The position numbers were made by a program, and so were the translations under genes. A DNA stretch of 64,000 nt, from positions 21,357 through 85,356 of the forward strand of contig CAVPUV010000069.1 of NCBI GenBank assembly GCA_963708905.1, in the 5' to 3' direction. Under the pieces are notes generated by a model that worked only from the letters and a program-made list of their open reading frames with translations, had not been told where the DNA came from and made no database searches. Shown one piece after another: positions 44,262 through 53,798 of the stretch. The stretch's first letter is position 1, and each line of letters starts with the position of its first letter. Source of the DNA: SHZL01 sp963708905 (GTDB taxonomy: Bacteria > Pseudomonadota > Gammaproteobacteria > Xanthomonadales > SZUA-36).

Positions 44262-45137
44262 ATGATGGATACCCTGAATCAGGCCCGATCGGTGCTGCGC
44301 CGTATTGCGGGCGTGGAGACTTCAGACGGGGCGGGCGTGAAGCTGCGCCGCAGCATTGGCGCCACGCCGGCCTTGCGCCTGGACCCCTTCCTGCTGCTGG
44401 ACGAATTCGGCACCGAGAACCCGCAGGACTACATCGCCGGTTTCCCGCCGCACCCGCATCGGGGCTTCGAGACCGTGACCTACATGATCGACGGGCACAT
44501 GCGCCATGAAGATCACCTCGGCAACATCGGTGAACTCAGGAGCGGCGGCGTGCAGTGGATGACGGCCGGCCGCGGGGTGATCCACTCCGAGATGCCGCAG
44601 CAGGAGAGCGGGAGGATGCGCGGATTCCAGCTGTGGATCAACCTGCCGGCGCGCGAAAAGATGAAGCCGGCGGGCTACCGCGACATCGCCGCCGGCGAAC
44701 TGCCGGTCGTGCAGTTGCCCGCTGGCGCAACGATCAAACTCATCGCCGGCCGTCTGCACATGGACGGGCAGGACTGGTCCGGGCCGATCAACAGCACCCG
44801 CGGCGACATGACCACCGACCCGCTGTTCGTCGACATCGCACTGGCTGCTGGCAGCAGCCAGAATCTGCCGGCGCCGGCTGGCCACAACGCATTTATTTAT
44901 GTGTACGAGGGCAGTGTCCGCATCGGTGATGAGGAGCTCGATCGCTACCACGCCGGCCTGCTCGGCGATGGCGATCATGTGCAACTGACCGCCGGTGTGC
45001 AGGGTTTGCGCGCCGTGCTGCTGGCTGGCAAACCGCTGCATGAACCGGTGGAGCAATACGGGCCTTTTGTGATGAACACCCGCGAGGAGATCGAGCAGGC
45101 GCTCGACGACTACCGCAACGGACGCCTGACCGGCTGA
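44262..45137 (+). CDS. Pirin family protein
   Basis: 291 residues of double cupin. The N-terminal cupin has the metal ligands in FPPHPHRGFETVTYM and the matching HSEMP motif (GRGVIHSEMPQQ). Pirins are iron-binding and some have quercetinase activity; others are regulators. The C-terminal pirin_C region is complete (QYGPFVMNTREEIEQALDDYRNG). It follows the doxX gene by seven bases. Confidence 0.9.
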   Translation: MMDTLNQARSVLRRIAGVETSDGAGVKLRRSIGATPALRLDPFLLLDEFGTENPQDYIAGFPPHPHRGFETVTYMIDGHMRHEDHLGNIGELRSGGVQWMTAGRGVIHSEMPQQESGRMRGFQLWINLPAREKMKPAGYRDIAAGELPVVQLPAGATIKLIAGRLHMDGQDWSGPINSTRGDMTTDPLFVDIALAAGSSQNLPAPAGHNAFIYVYEGSVRIGDEELDRYHAGLLGDGDHVQLTAGVQGLRAVLLAGKPLHEPVEQYGPFVMNTREEIEQALDDYRNGRLTG

Positions 45138-45181
45138 AGGAGGGCGCGCCGCCTAATGGACTTTCCGGGTTAAAATTGGCT

Positions 45182-45895
45182 ATGAAACCGGTTACCACAT
45201 TAACGGCGGTATCTTTTATAGTGCTCTGGACCGCGCTGCCGGCAGCGACCAACGATACGGAGCGGACGCGCACGCAACGCGAGGCCATGGTGGCAGAGCA
45301 GATCGCCGCCCAGGGTGTGCACGATGCGAGCGTACTTCAGGCCATGCGCGCGGTACCGCGCCATTTGTTCATGCCGGAGCGGGAGCGGCGCCATGCCTAT
45401 GCCGACCGGCCGGTGCCGATCGGCTATGGCCAGACTATCTCGCAGCCTTATATCGTTGCCTATATGACGCAGATGGCCACAGTCGGAGCGGCGTCGCGCG
45501 TGCTTGAAATCGGCGCGGGCAGTGGCTATCAGGCCGCTGTTCTGGCGCAGATCGTCGCTCAGGTCTACACCATCGAAATCGTCCCCGAACTTTCACATTG
45601 GGCGGAATCGCACCTGAGTCAAGCCGGTTATAAGAATGTGACCGTCAAGAATGGCGACGGCTACTACGGCTGGAGCGAGCACGGCCCGTTCGATGCGATT
45701 GTCGTCACTGCCGCCGCCCCGCACATTCCGCCACCGCTGATCGAACAGCTCAAAGACGGCGGGCGCATGGTCGTTCCCGTCGGCACGCCTTATATGACCC
45801 AGATGCTGGTGCTGGTCACCAAACAAGGAGGTGAAGTGCGCACAGAAAATCTTCTGCCGGTGCGCTTTGTTCCGCTGACCCGCAGCGGGGATTAG
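45182..45895 (+). CDS. Protein-L-isoaspartate O-methyltransferase, probably exported
   Basis: 237 residues. The PCMT core is clear: VPRHLFMPERERRHAYADRPVPIGYGQTISQP, then the SAM motif VLEIGAGSGYQAAVLA and VVTAAAPHIPPPLIEQL. It repairs isoaspartyl residues. Unlike the cytosolic enzyme it begins with a hydrophobic signal-like segment (TLTAVSFIVLWTALPAATN), so it may act in the periplasm, as in some related proteobacterial PCMTs. The membrane spermidine-synthase-like gene starts four bases after it. Confidence 0.88.
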   Translation: MKPVTTLTAVSFIVLWTALPAATNDTERTRTQREAMVAEQIAAQGVHDASVLQAMRAVPRHLFMPERERRHAYADRPVPIGYGQTISQPYIVAYMTQMATVGAASRVLEIGAGSGYQAAVLAQIVAQVYTIEIVPELSHWAESHLSQAGYKNVTVKNGDGYYGWSEHGPFDAIVVTAAAPHIPPPLIEQLKDGGRMVVPVGTPYMTQMLVLVTKQGGEVRTENLLPVRFVPLTRSGD

Positions 45896-45899
45896 GGTA

Positions 45900-48269
45900 T
45901 TGCTCCCGCGTCTGCGCGTCCTGCCTGTCTCCGCGCCTGATGCTGCCCTGTTCATATCGTCACTGGCGCTGATCGCGCTGCAGATCGTGTTGATGCAGGC
46001 ATTGGCGCAAGGGCAAGGCCACCATTTTGCCTATGTTGTCATCTCCCTTGCGTTGCTCGGCTTCGGCAGCAGCGGCACCGTACTGGCGCTGGCACGTGAC
46101 AAACTGCTGCAAAACGCCGGCAGGGTCATGCCGCTATGCCTGTTTTTAGCTGCAGCTTCCTGCCTTCTCGCTCTGCCGCAGGCGCTTTCCGCGGCGGCGC
46201 AGACTGACTTTCCGCTGCTGTTTGTCGATGTGTATGGTTGGGGACCGTTGCTGCTCAGCGCCGTGCTCGTCTTTCTTCCTTTTTTCACAGCCGCACTGTT
46301 CCTGGGGCTGATCTTCATGCGCGATGCCGAATGGATCGGGCGGCGCTATGCCGCCAACCTGCTCGGTTCGGCGGCGGGGGCGGGTCTGGGGCTGGGCTTG
46401 TTGTTGTTCTTTACCCCGGCACAAGGTTTTGCGCTGTGCGCTGCCGGATTTGCACTGGCCGGATGGCTGTTGCAGCGCGCGTGGCCCGGCGCGATATTGA
46501 TCGCCTGCGCCCTGGCCGGGATCGTTCTGATCGCCGATATCAAACCTTCCGCCTATAAGGCGATAAGCTATGCCTTGCAACTGCCCCAGGCCGCAATCAC
46601 CAGCGACAATCCGCATCCGATGGGCCGAATTCAGATCGTTGAATCCCCGGCGCTGCGCTACGCGCCGGGACTCAGTCTGCAATTTCGCGGGGCCGTGCCG
46701 GACGCGCCGCACCTTTATCGCAATGGCGATGCTTATGGCGTTCTGCTGCGCGACGGCGCAATACTGGATGATAGTGTACAGGCTCTGCCGCTGGCGCTGG
46801 CGAACCCGGTGCATGCGTTGGTTCTCAACGCGGGCAGCGGCGCAGCGCTTGCACATTTGCTGGCGCAGGATGACGTCCTGATCGATGCCATCGAAGCGCA
46901 CCCGGTAGTGGCGGATATACTGCGCGAACACTACCGTGACCCCCGGCTGAATATTATTACCCGCGAAGGACGCGCCTTTCTCAGCACTGCGCCGCGCCGG
47001 TATGATCTGATCATCCTGCCGCCGCAAGGAGCATTCGGCGGTGGCGTTGGACTGCAGGCACTGCAGGAAGATTATCTTTTGACCCGCGAGTCTTTTCGGG
47101 CCCTATGGGCAGCGCTGGATACGGACGGGTTGTTATCTTTTTCCGTCTATCTCGACCAACCCCCGCGCCAGAGCCTGAAACTGCTGGCACTGGCCGCCGA
47201 GATGCTGCGTGATGCGGGTCTATCCGATCTCTCCTCTCACGTTGCGGCGATCAGGAGTTGGGATATGCTGGCGGTGGTTGTCTCCAGGCAGCCTTTGGAT
47301 AGCCATGCGTGCGCAAAACTCTCCACGTTCTCGCAGGACAAAGGATTTGATCGCCTGTGGTCGCCGGGCGAAGGCCCCAACGTCACCGATGATTTTCACC
47401 GCATGGAGGAGGGGCGGCTCAGCGCCGGTTTTGCCGCCCTGCTTTCCGCCGATGACGCGCCTGCTTTTTATAATGATTATTTATTCGACGTGCGCGCCCC
47501 GAGCGATGCGCGCCCCTATTTTCATCAGTTCCTGCGCGCCGACCGGCTGGATGAGGTCAGAGCCGCCGTTGGCGAGGGCACACTTGCTTTCGTCGAAATG
47601 GGATCGATTCTGGTGGCGCTGACCGGCTTCGCTCTGGCTGCCGCCGCCTTTATCCTGATCGTTGTGCCGCTGCTGCAGCTCGGCTGGGTACCGGGCGGGC
47701 GGGCGGCGGTGCTGTTTTATTTTGCCGCGATTGGTCTTGGATTCATGTTTCTTGAAATATTGTGGATTCAGCGCTTCACCCTGTTCTGGGGACATCCGCT
47801 CTACAGCGCCGCCGGGGTTATTGCCGCAATGCTTTGCGGCATGGGCGTGGGCAGCGCCTGCAGCGGTCGACTTGATGCCGCCCCCCGGTCACTCGTGTGG
47901 GTCTTTGCGGGTATCATCATTCTCAGCCTTGGCGCGCTGTTCCTGACCCCGCCTTTATTCGCCGCCATGCTGGCATGGCCGCAGACGGTGAAATGGATCG
48001 CCGGATTTACCCTGCTCAGCCTGCCGGCCTTTTTCCTGGGCATGCCTTTTCCATTGGCCCTGCGCATGCTCCATCGCACGCGCCCGCAACAAGTGCCGTG
48101 GGCCTGGGGAATTAATGGCTGTTTTTCCGTGATTGCCGCGCCGCTGGCCGTCTTTCTGGTCATGCAGGGTGGCTTCCCGGCGCTAGCCTGGGCCGCAATC
48201 ACCGCCTATGGCCTGGCCGCCCTTGCGATGCACCATATCGGCGGACATGCAGGCGAAACACAGACATAG
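45900..48269 (+). CDS. Large membrane protein with central spermidine-synthase-like domain
   Basis: 789 residues. N-terminal helices (about 1-215), a soluble Rossmann domain (about 250-560) with LVLNAGSGAALAHLL, DAIEAHPVVADIL and YDLIILPP as in SpeE-like aminopropyltransferases, then further helices (about 570-780). This TM-SpeE-TM layout occurs in many proteobacteria and its substrate is unknown. The SAM/dcSAM site is only partly conserved. TTG at 45900 is the only start near the preceding PCMT stop; the two genes probably form an operon. Confidence 0.75.
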   Translation: MLPRLRVLPVSAPDAALFISSLALIALQIVLMQALAQGQGHHFAYVVISLALLGFGSSGTVLALARDKLLQNAGRVMPLCLFLAAASCLLALPQALSAAAQTDFPLLFVDVYGWGPLLLSAVLVFLPFFTAALFLGLIFMRDAEWIGRRYAANLLGSAAGAGLGLGLLLFFTPAQGFALCAAGFALAGWLLQRAWPGAILIACALAGIVLIADIKPSAYKAISYALQLPQAAITSDNPHPMGRIQIVESPALRYAPGLSLQFRGAVPDAPHLYRNGDAYGVLLRDGAILDDSVQALPLALANPVHALVLNAGSGAALAHLLAQDDVLIDAIEAHPVVADILREHYRDPRLNIITREGRAFLSTAPRRYDLIILPPQGAFGGGVGLQALQEDYLLTRESFRALWAALDTDGLLSFSVYLDQPPRQSLKLLALAAEMLRDAGLSDLSSHVAAIRSWDMLAVVVSRQPLDSHACAKLSTFSQDKGFDRLWSPGEGPNVTDDFHRMEEGRLSAGFAALLSADDAPAFYNDYLFDVRAPSDARPYFHQFLRADRLDEVRAAVGEGTLAFVEMGSILVALTGFALAAAAFILIVVPLLQLGWVPGGRAAVLFYFAAIGLGFMFLEILWIQRFTLFWGHPLYSAAGVIAAMLCGMGVGSACSGRLDAAPRSLVWVFAGIIILSLGALFLTPPLFAAMLAWPQTVKWIAGFTLLSLPAFFLGMPFPLALRMLHRTRPQQVPWAWGINGCFSVIAAPLAVFLVMQGGFPALAWAAITAYGLAALAMHHIGGHAGETQT

Positions 48270-48345
48270 CCATTTGCCTGCTATAACGCTAGCCGTTATG
48301 ATGCGGATTGCGCGCGTCGCTGCCTGATATCCAGGGGTTTTTTCA

Positions 48346-48540
48346 GTGCAGCTTTTCCAGGAACTCAAACGCCGTAACGTCTTCCGCGTGGCCGCGGCTT
48401 ATGTCGTGGTGTCCTGGCTGCTCATCCAGGTGGTGGTCGGCCGCCGCTTTTCGGTCGCGGGCATGGCCCGCTCCTACCCATGCGTGACGTCATGCGCGGC
48501 TTTTGGGAGCAAGACAAAGAACAGCCATCACCCGGCTAGA
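48346..48540 (+). pseudogene. N-terminal remnant of a TPR/adenylate-cyclase-like membrane protein
   Basis: It starts with GTG 48346 and reads QLFQELKRRNVFRVAAAYVVVSWLLIQVV, the well-known N-terminus of a family of membrane-anchored TPR and cyclase-like proteins. After 31 residues the similarity stops. A second frame then reads LPMRDVMRGFWEQDKEQPSPG and ends at 48540; this looks like the C-terminus of an unrelated or distal coding region. The middle is missing. Confidence 0.55.
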
Positions 48541-50905
48541 ACCTGTAATTGAACAGAACTCCCTGGCTGGACGGGTTGTTCCAGTTGGCTTGCAGCGTGG
48601 TGATGTCGGGGCGTGCCGCCGGGTTGTAAACCCGGGCCCAGTTCAAAGTGGCCGTATCGTCGTAATTGAGCGCGTAGAACTGGACCTGGAAACTGTCGGT
48701 CGGCTGCCAGATCAGGCGGAAATCGGTCCTGTGGTGCGAGTCCTGGTTGACGCCGGTGAGGTTGATGTCGGAGACAAAATAATTGCTGGCATAGGTGTTC
48801 TGCAGGTAAGGCGTCAGGGTTCCCCAATGTGCAAGACTGAAAGTATAAGAGGTCTGCACGCCGACCACCCATTTCGGCGACAGGGCCGGGCGCCAGTCCT
48901 TGAATGACAGCAAGTCACCTTGTGTATGCCCGGCTATATCACCCAGGCCGTTGAGATTCGGCGCGGTATAGTCGCCGAATTGGGCATCTGTGTAGGCAAT
49001 ATTGCTGGCAAGCTTCCACGCCGGCACGGGCGACCACTGGATTTTCGCCTCAATACCCTTCGCCTCCAGCGCGCCGCCATTGCCGGTATACTCGGTGGCT
49101 TCGGGCGAGCCCGGAAAGGGCAGAACCAGAAAGGACTGCGACTGCACATCCTTGAAGTCGTTGTACCAGACCGCCAGGTCCAGCGCCAGATCACCATCCA
49201 GCAAACTGCTTTTCAGTCCCGCTTCATAGGCTGTCAGCGTTTCCGGTTCCCAGGTCGGGTTGACACCAGGCGCCGAATTGTTACCGCCGGCGACGTAAGC
49301 CGTCGACACCGAGACGTAAGTCATCGTCAGGTCGTTAAGGTCATACTGCAGCGCCGCTTTCCACAGGATATCGTCCCAGCTGCCTTGTTCGCCGGTTTTC
49401 AGCGTCTTGCTGTCCTCGTTCCAACGCAGACCACCGCTGAGGGTGAAACGGTCTCCCAATTCGTAACTGAGTTGTGCGAACGCGGCCTTGGTTTCCGCTG
49501 AAAACTCTCCGTTCACGTCCCAGTCGGGTTGAAAAATCACACCTTCATGCGCCTGCAACCAGCCCCAATTTGCATCCCGGTCGGACCAGTATACCCCCAG
49601 CAGCCAGCCCAGAGGCCCATGATCAGCGGATGACAAACGCAGTTCACTGGACCGGGTGGTCTCGTCGGTGCTCCAGCCGGCGAATGCACTGCTGGTGAAG
49701 TCTCCCTTGTCGCTGAAATCGCTGTCATAGGTTTGCGTGCCGTCGAATCTGGAGTAATTGCTCAACCATTGCAGGCGGGCAAAACCCATGTCCCAGTTGA
49801 GGTCCAGCGTATTGAGTTCGTGTTCGTACTGGGTGGCAGATATGAAATTGCGATACACATCCCAGGGTCCGGAGTCCGGCGTGAAGCCCTCCGGTGCGAA
49901 CTGGTGGCCGGGCTTCAGTTCGCCATCGACATACGCGCCGATCTGCTGGTAACCCCAGGGCGCGGTGCCGGTGCCATTATCGTCCTGAAACTTCCTCCAC
50001 AGCAGGATGCTGAAATCATCCGTGGGCTGCCATAACAGGCTGGTACGCAAGGTCTGTTCCTTGCGGTCGTTGAGGTCATCTGAATCCGGCTCGATGACGA
50101 AATTGTTGATCCAGCCGGAGCGGCTCTCGGACAATCCGGCTACGCGCAGGGCCAGGGTGTCGCCGAGGGGGACATTGAGTGACAGGCGCCAGCGGGTGCG
50201 GTCCGGCAGGCTGTTTTCACCCTCGGCATAGCCGCTGAACGCGGCAAAATCGGGTTTGTTGGTGACAATGCTGACCGCACCGGCGTAGGCGTGCTGACCG
50301 AAATTGGTGATCTGCGGCCCGCGCAGCACATCGATTCGCGCCACATCCAGGATCGAATCAAGCCGCGCGGTTGAGGTTGGAAGATACACGCCATCCTCGA
50401 ACACACCGACAACCGAAGCAGCCTCGGGTCCGATGCTGTTGGTTCTGGCGCCGCGCATGGACAGCCGGGCATCGTGGCCGGTTTGTCCGTAGCGCAAACC
50501 GGGCGTCAGGTACTCCAGGCGGGACAGGTCCTCGACGCCTCCCCGAGCCAGTTCCTCCGCGCCCAGGCGGGTCATTGAACCCGGCAATTGCGGGTCTGTG
50601 ATCAGGGCATTGGCCAGCGCGTGCCGGTCTTCAGCGGCAGCGGCGACAGGTGAGGCATCTGCCGCCGGCACAGCAGGCGCCTGTTGCATTGCTGTAAACT
50701 CGGCTCTGGCTGTCTGCAGATCCGTTTGCAGGGTTGAAATGGTCTGCCTGGCGTCTTTCAGCTGTGTTTCCAGCCGCTTGATTTCTGCCTGCATGGCCGC
50801 CTCGCGTGCCGTCAAGGCAGCATCAGCCGGTTCTGATGCTTCAACCGGGCTATGGGTAAAAATCAAAAAAACAATGAGCAACAAAAAGAGCGGGAATGGC
50901 CGCAT
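48536..50905 (-). CDS. TonB-dependent receptor with coiled coil before the plug
   Basis: 789 residues. The signal peptide (FPLFLLLIVFLIFTHSPVEA) is followed by a coiled coil (about residues 30-75, AEIKRLETQLKDARQTISTLQ), then a plug domain (MTRLGAEELARGGVEDLSRLEYLTPG, then VGVFEDGVYLP and DVLRGPQ) and a 22-strand-type barrel ending in phenylalanine (FNYRF). No clear TonB box is visible at the usual site. It imports a large ligand through the outer membrane; the ligand is unknown. ATG 50905 gives the signal peptide; 51031 would add 42 residues. Confidence 0.88.
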   Translation of the reverse strand: MRPFPLFLLLIVFLIFTHSPVEASEPADAALTAREAAMQAEIKRLETQLKDARQTISTLQTDLQTARAEFTAMQQAPAVPAADASPVAAAAEDRHALANALITDPQLPGSMTRLGAEELARGGVEDLSRLEYLTPGLRYGQTGHDARLSMRGARTNSIGPEAASVVGVFEDGVYLPTSTARLDSILDVARIDVLRGPQITNFGQHAYAGAVSIVTNKPDFAAFSGYAEGENSLPDRTRWRLSLNVPLGDTLALRVAGLSESRSGWINNFVIEPDSDDLNDRKEQTLRTSLLWQPTDDFSILLWRKFQDDNGTGTAPWGYQQIGAYVDGELKPGHQFAPEGFTPDSGPWDVYRNFISATQYEHELNTLDLNWDMGFARLQWLSNYSRFDGTQTYDSDFSDKGDFTSSAFAGWSTDETTRSSELRLSSADHGPLGWLLGVYWSDRDANWGWLQAHEGVIFQPDWDVNGEFSAETKAAFAQLSYELGDRFTLSGGLRWNEDSKTLKTGEQGSWDDILWKAALQYDLNDLTMTYVSVSTAYVAGGNNSAPGVNPTWEPETLTAYEAGLKSSLLDGDLALDLAVWYNDFKDVQSQSFLVLPFPGSPEATEYTGNGGALEAKGIEAKIQWSPVPAWKLASNIAYTDAQFGDYTAPNLNGLGDIAGHTQGDLLSFKDWRPALSPKWVVGVQTSYTFSLAHWGTLTPYLQNTYASNYFVSDINLTGVNQDSHHRTDFRLIWQPTDSFQVQFYALNYDDTATLNWARVYNPAARPDITTLQANWNNPSSQGVLFNYRF

Positions 50906-51184
50906 GAAATTCTCCAGCGCGGAAAACGCAAAGTACTTATTCACACAATTGATCAGGCAAAGGGCTGTTGATTCCGGTGTCGTGAAGCATCGACGCGACC
51001 TTGTTAAGGCCGCCATGTAAAATGGTATCACGAAGCGCCAGGGTAATTTGATCCGCAGCGGCCAGCGGCACTGTCACTGCGCAGCCGGCACCGGTTTTAC
51101 TTGCAGGGTCCGGCTCTGATTTTTCTCCACCCGATTGCGTGTATGGTTGCCACCGGCACCGCCGGGGCATTCGAGGATATAAGG

Positions 51185-51994
51185 ATGAGTGTTGAACCGA
51201 TGAGAAAACGGACCCTGTTCCGCGCGGTGGTGCTGGCCGGCGAGCGGCCGGGTGTCAGCGCACTCATTCGTGCCCTGGGCTTACGGGCCAGCGTGCTGGT
51301 CGAGGTGGCCGGCAAGCCGGCGCTGCAGCGCGTGCTGGAGGCGCTGCACGCTGCGCAATCAGTGGCTGGCGGCTTGATCTGCGGGCCGGAGGTTGCGGTC
51401 GTCCGTTCCACCCCTGGCTTTGATGCGATTCTGCACGATACCGGCTTCGACTGGCTGAGCCCGGAAACAGGGCCCAGTGCCAGCGCCATCAAGGCCATCG
51501 GTCACCTGCAACACTACCCGGTGTTGCTGACCACCGGCGATCATGCCCTGCTGACGCCTGCACTGGTTGACGACTTTTGCCAGCGGGCGTTGGCAGCCGG
51601 TGGCGATATCGTAACCGGGCTGACACCCTACGCTTGCGTTAAAGCGGCTTTTCCCGAGTCCCGCCGCACCGTGCAGAAATACAGCGATGGCGCGTATTGC
51701 GGCACCAACCTGATTGCGGTGATGAATTCCGCCGGCCTGGCCGCGCTGGAATTCTGGCTCCAGGTCGAGGCCTGGCGGAAACAACCGTGGAAAATCGCCA
51801 GGCATCTGGGACCGGGTTTTCTGCTGGCCTACCTGCTGCGGCGCGTTTCCCTGCGCCAGGCGTTGCGGCGATTTTCCGCGCTGAGTGGCTGCACAGCCAA
51901 CTACGTGCCGATAGACTCGCCGCGTGCCGCGGTTGATGTCGATTCGGTGGCGGACCGTGACCTGGCCGAAAAAATACTGATGGCCGAACAGTAG
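51185..51994 (+). CDS. MobA-like nucleotidyltransferase
   Basis: 269 residues. It starts FRAVVLAGERPG (NTP-transferase loop, with GERPG in place of the usual GxGxRM/GGxS), then ASVLVEVAGKPALQRVLEAL. The metal-binding aspartate region is LLTTGDHALLTPALVDDF. The C-terminal 70 residues (ARHLGPGFLLAYLLRR) are amphipathic. It probably transfers a nucleotide to a sugar or alcohol phosphate. It lies next to a GMC oxidoreductase and a CDP-alcohol phosphotransferase, suggesting a lipid head-group or solute pathway. Confidence 0.75.
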   Translation: MSVEPMRKRTLFRAVVLAGERPGVSALIRALGLRASVLVEVAGKPALQRVLEALHAAQSVAGGLICGPEVAVVRSTPGFDAILHDTGFDWLSPETGPSASAIKAIGHLQHYPVLLTTGDHALLTPALVDDFCQRALAAGGDIVTGLTPYACVKAAFPESRRTVQKYSDGAYCGTNLIAVMNSAGLAALEFWLQVEAWRKQPWKIARHLGPGFLLAYLLRRVSLRQALRRFSALSGCTANYVPIDSPRAAVDVDSVADRDLAEKILMAEQ

Positions 51995-52006
51995 AACCGT
52001 TAGAAC

Positions 52007-53614
52007 TCAACTTTTCGCCAGCTCCAAATCGATATGACGCGCCAGCCGCCGTGCCAGCGCCAGGATGGTCAGCGTGGGATTGGCCCAGCCACCGGTGGTG
52101 AAAACCGAGCTGCCGGCAATGTGCAGATTGGCCAGGCCGTGCACGGTGCAGTGGGCGTCAACCACACCGCGTGCGGGGTTCGCGCTCATACGGGTGGTGC
52201 CCATGTGGTGGTAACCGCCGATCGGGTGATTGCCCACCGTGGGGTCTACCGGCCACTCCGAGGAGTGATCCTCGAGCCAATCCATGGTGCTGACCTTGCC
52301 CATACCGGAGTGTTCCAGCTGGCGGCCCAGGGCCAGCGCCAGCTGGCGCACGGTATGCTTGTCGATGGCAGACAATTGCCAGTCCAGGTCGGCCTGGCGG
52401 CAACCCAGTGCGTCGCGCGTTGCGGACAATACGACGCGACTGTCCGGGTTGGGCGACTGCTCGGCGCGCGCCATCAGGTACAGTTGCATGCGCGCCGCTT
52501 TTACCCCGGCACGAACCAGCGGCATGGCAACATGCCGCTGCAGGCTGTCCAGCAGGCCACGGTAGGCATGCCACATATTGCGTCCCGAGCGGGTGGGGTC
52601 GAGACGGTGCTTGAGGTCCATATAAACCTTGCTGCCCAGCGCCAGGCCGCGCTTCGGGTCGCGCTGTGGCTTGAAGGTGACGGCGCTGTTCAGCATGGCT
52701 GTTCTACGCTGCAAGGCTGCGCTGGCTACCAGCGCAGGCGCCACGGGCGGGCCGTGGCGCGGATAACGTTTGCGGAACAAGGCCCAGAACCAGGCCGGAT
52801 CGCGGGTTTCGATATGGGCGATACGGCCGTGCGGGTGTTCCATGAAATAGCGGCCCACCTGGTCGTGCGCATTGCCAATGCCGCCCGGCATGACATCGTC
52901 GGCAAGCAGCAGCTGGCGGGCATTCTCAATCGCGCCGCAGGCCAGAATGAAATGCCGGGCGCGCACGGTCAGCGTGTGCGCCTGCAGTGACTTCGCTGTC
53001 ACAGATCGGATGCTGCGGGAGGTCTCATCGGCCTGGATATGCGTCAGGTTGGCGTGCAGGAAAATGCGCACATTGCGAGCAGCAACCAGGTCATCGCACT
53101 GGTGCCGGTTGAACCGTTCTTTCATGTCATCGAAGCGCCAGAACGCGGTCGTCAGCTCACCTTCGGTGAAATCCATCGCTTCGATTCCCAGCTTGCGCCA
53201 TAAAGCCGCGCTGTAATCGAATTCGCCCAATTCCAGCGACTCGTGGGCCAAGCGGTACCAGGGCTCGAGATCGTCACGTGAAATCGGCCAGCCGCTGTGA
53301 GGAATCCAGTCGCGGCGCTCGAAATCGATGCGCTCCAGCGGGACGCAGCGGCCGCCCCAGATGTTGGTTGTGCCGCCAAAAAAGCGCAGCCTGGCCTGGT
53401 CAAGATCATAATAGGGCCGGCCGATGTTGCGCCCGGCAAAAAGGGACTGTGTCTCACGGTCAAAATCGAGACCGCCGGCCTCGAGCAGGCAAACGTCACG
53501 TCCGATACGCTGCAGGTCACGCACCAGCGCAATGCCGGCCGCTCCGGCGCCGATCACGCATACGTCCGCTTCGGCTGTCATGTCGCGGTCACCGCTCAAA
53601 AGATCGATCAGCAT
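52007..53614 (-). CDS. GMC-family FAD-dependent oxidoreductase
   Basis: 535 residues. FAD-binding motif GAGAAGIALVRDL near residue 22, then LEAGG, FGGTTNIWGGRCVPLERIDF (GMC signature), ILACGAIENARQLLLA and the C-terminal active-site region with HHMGTTRMSANPARGVVD and NLHIAGSSVFTTGGWANPTLTI. It oxidises an alcohol, possibly an inositol- or sugar-like compound. ggag lies six bases before ATG 53614. It is convergent with the nucleotidyltransferase gene, within the same functional neighbourhood. Confidence 0.9.
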   Translation of the reverse strand: MLIDLLSGDRDMTAEADVCVIGAGAAGIALVRDLQRIGRDVCLLEAGGLDFDRETQSLFAGRNIGRPYYDLDQARLRFFGGTTNIWGGRCVPLERIDFERRDWIPHSGWPISRDDLEPWYRLAHESLELGEFDYSAALWRKLGIEAMDFTEGELTTAFWRFDDMKERFNRHQCDDLVAARNVRIFLHANLTHIQADETSRSIRSVTAKSLQAHTLTVRARHFILACGAIENARQLLLADDVMPGGIGNAHDQVGRYFMEHPHGRIAHIETRDPAWFWALFRKRYPRHGPPVAPALVASAALQRRTAMLNSAVTFKPQRDPKRGLALGSKVYMDLKHRLDPTRSGRNMWHAYRGLLDSLQRHVAMPLVRAGVKAARMQLYLMARAEQSPNPDSRVVLSATRDALGCRQADLDWQLSAIDKHTVRQLALALGRQLEHSGMGKVSTMDWLEDHSSEWPVDPTVGNHPIGGYHHMGTTRMSANPARGVVDAHCTVHGLANLHIAGSSVFTTGGWANPTLTILALARRLARHIDLELAKS

Positions 53615-53798
53615 GCAGTCTCCAGGTGAAAATTAGGGAAGCTCTGAATAATGCATCCATAAGCCGGATTTTAGCCCGATTCCCCATTGGTGATTGCGAT
53701 TCCGGTAAAATAGTCAAAGCTGCAGGCGGTGTTTTCAGCCACTCCGGCTCTTTACGGGGTAATCCCAATCGAACAAATATCTGCGAGGTCCATCGATC

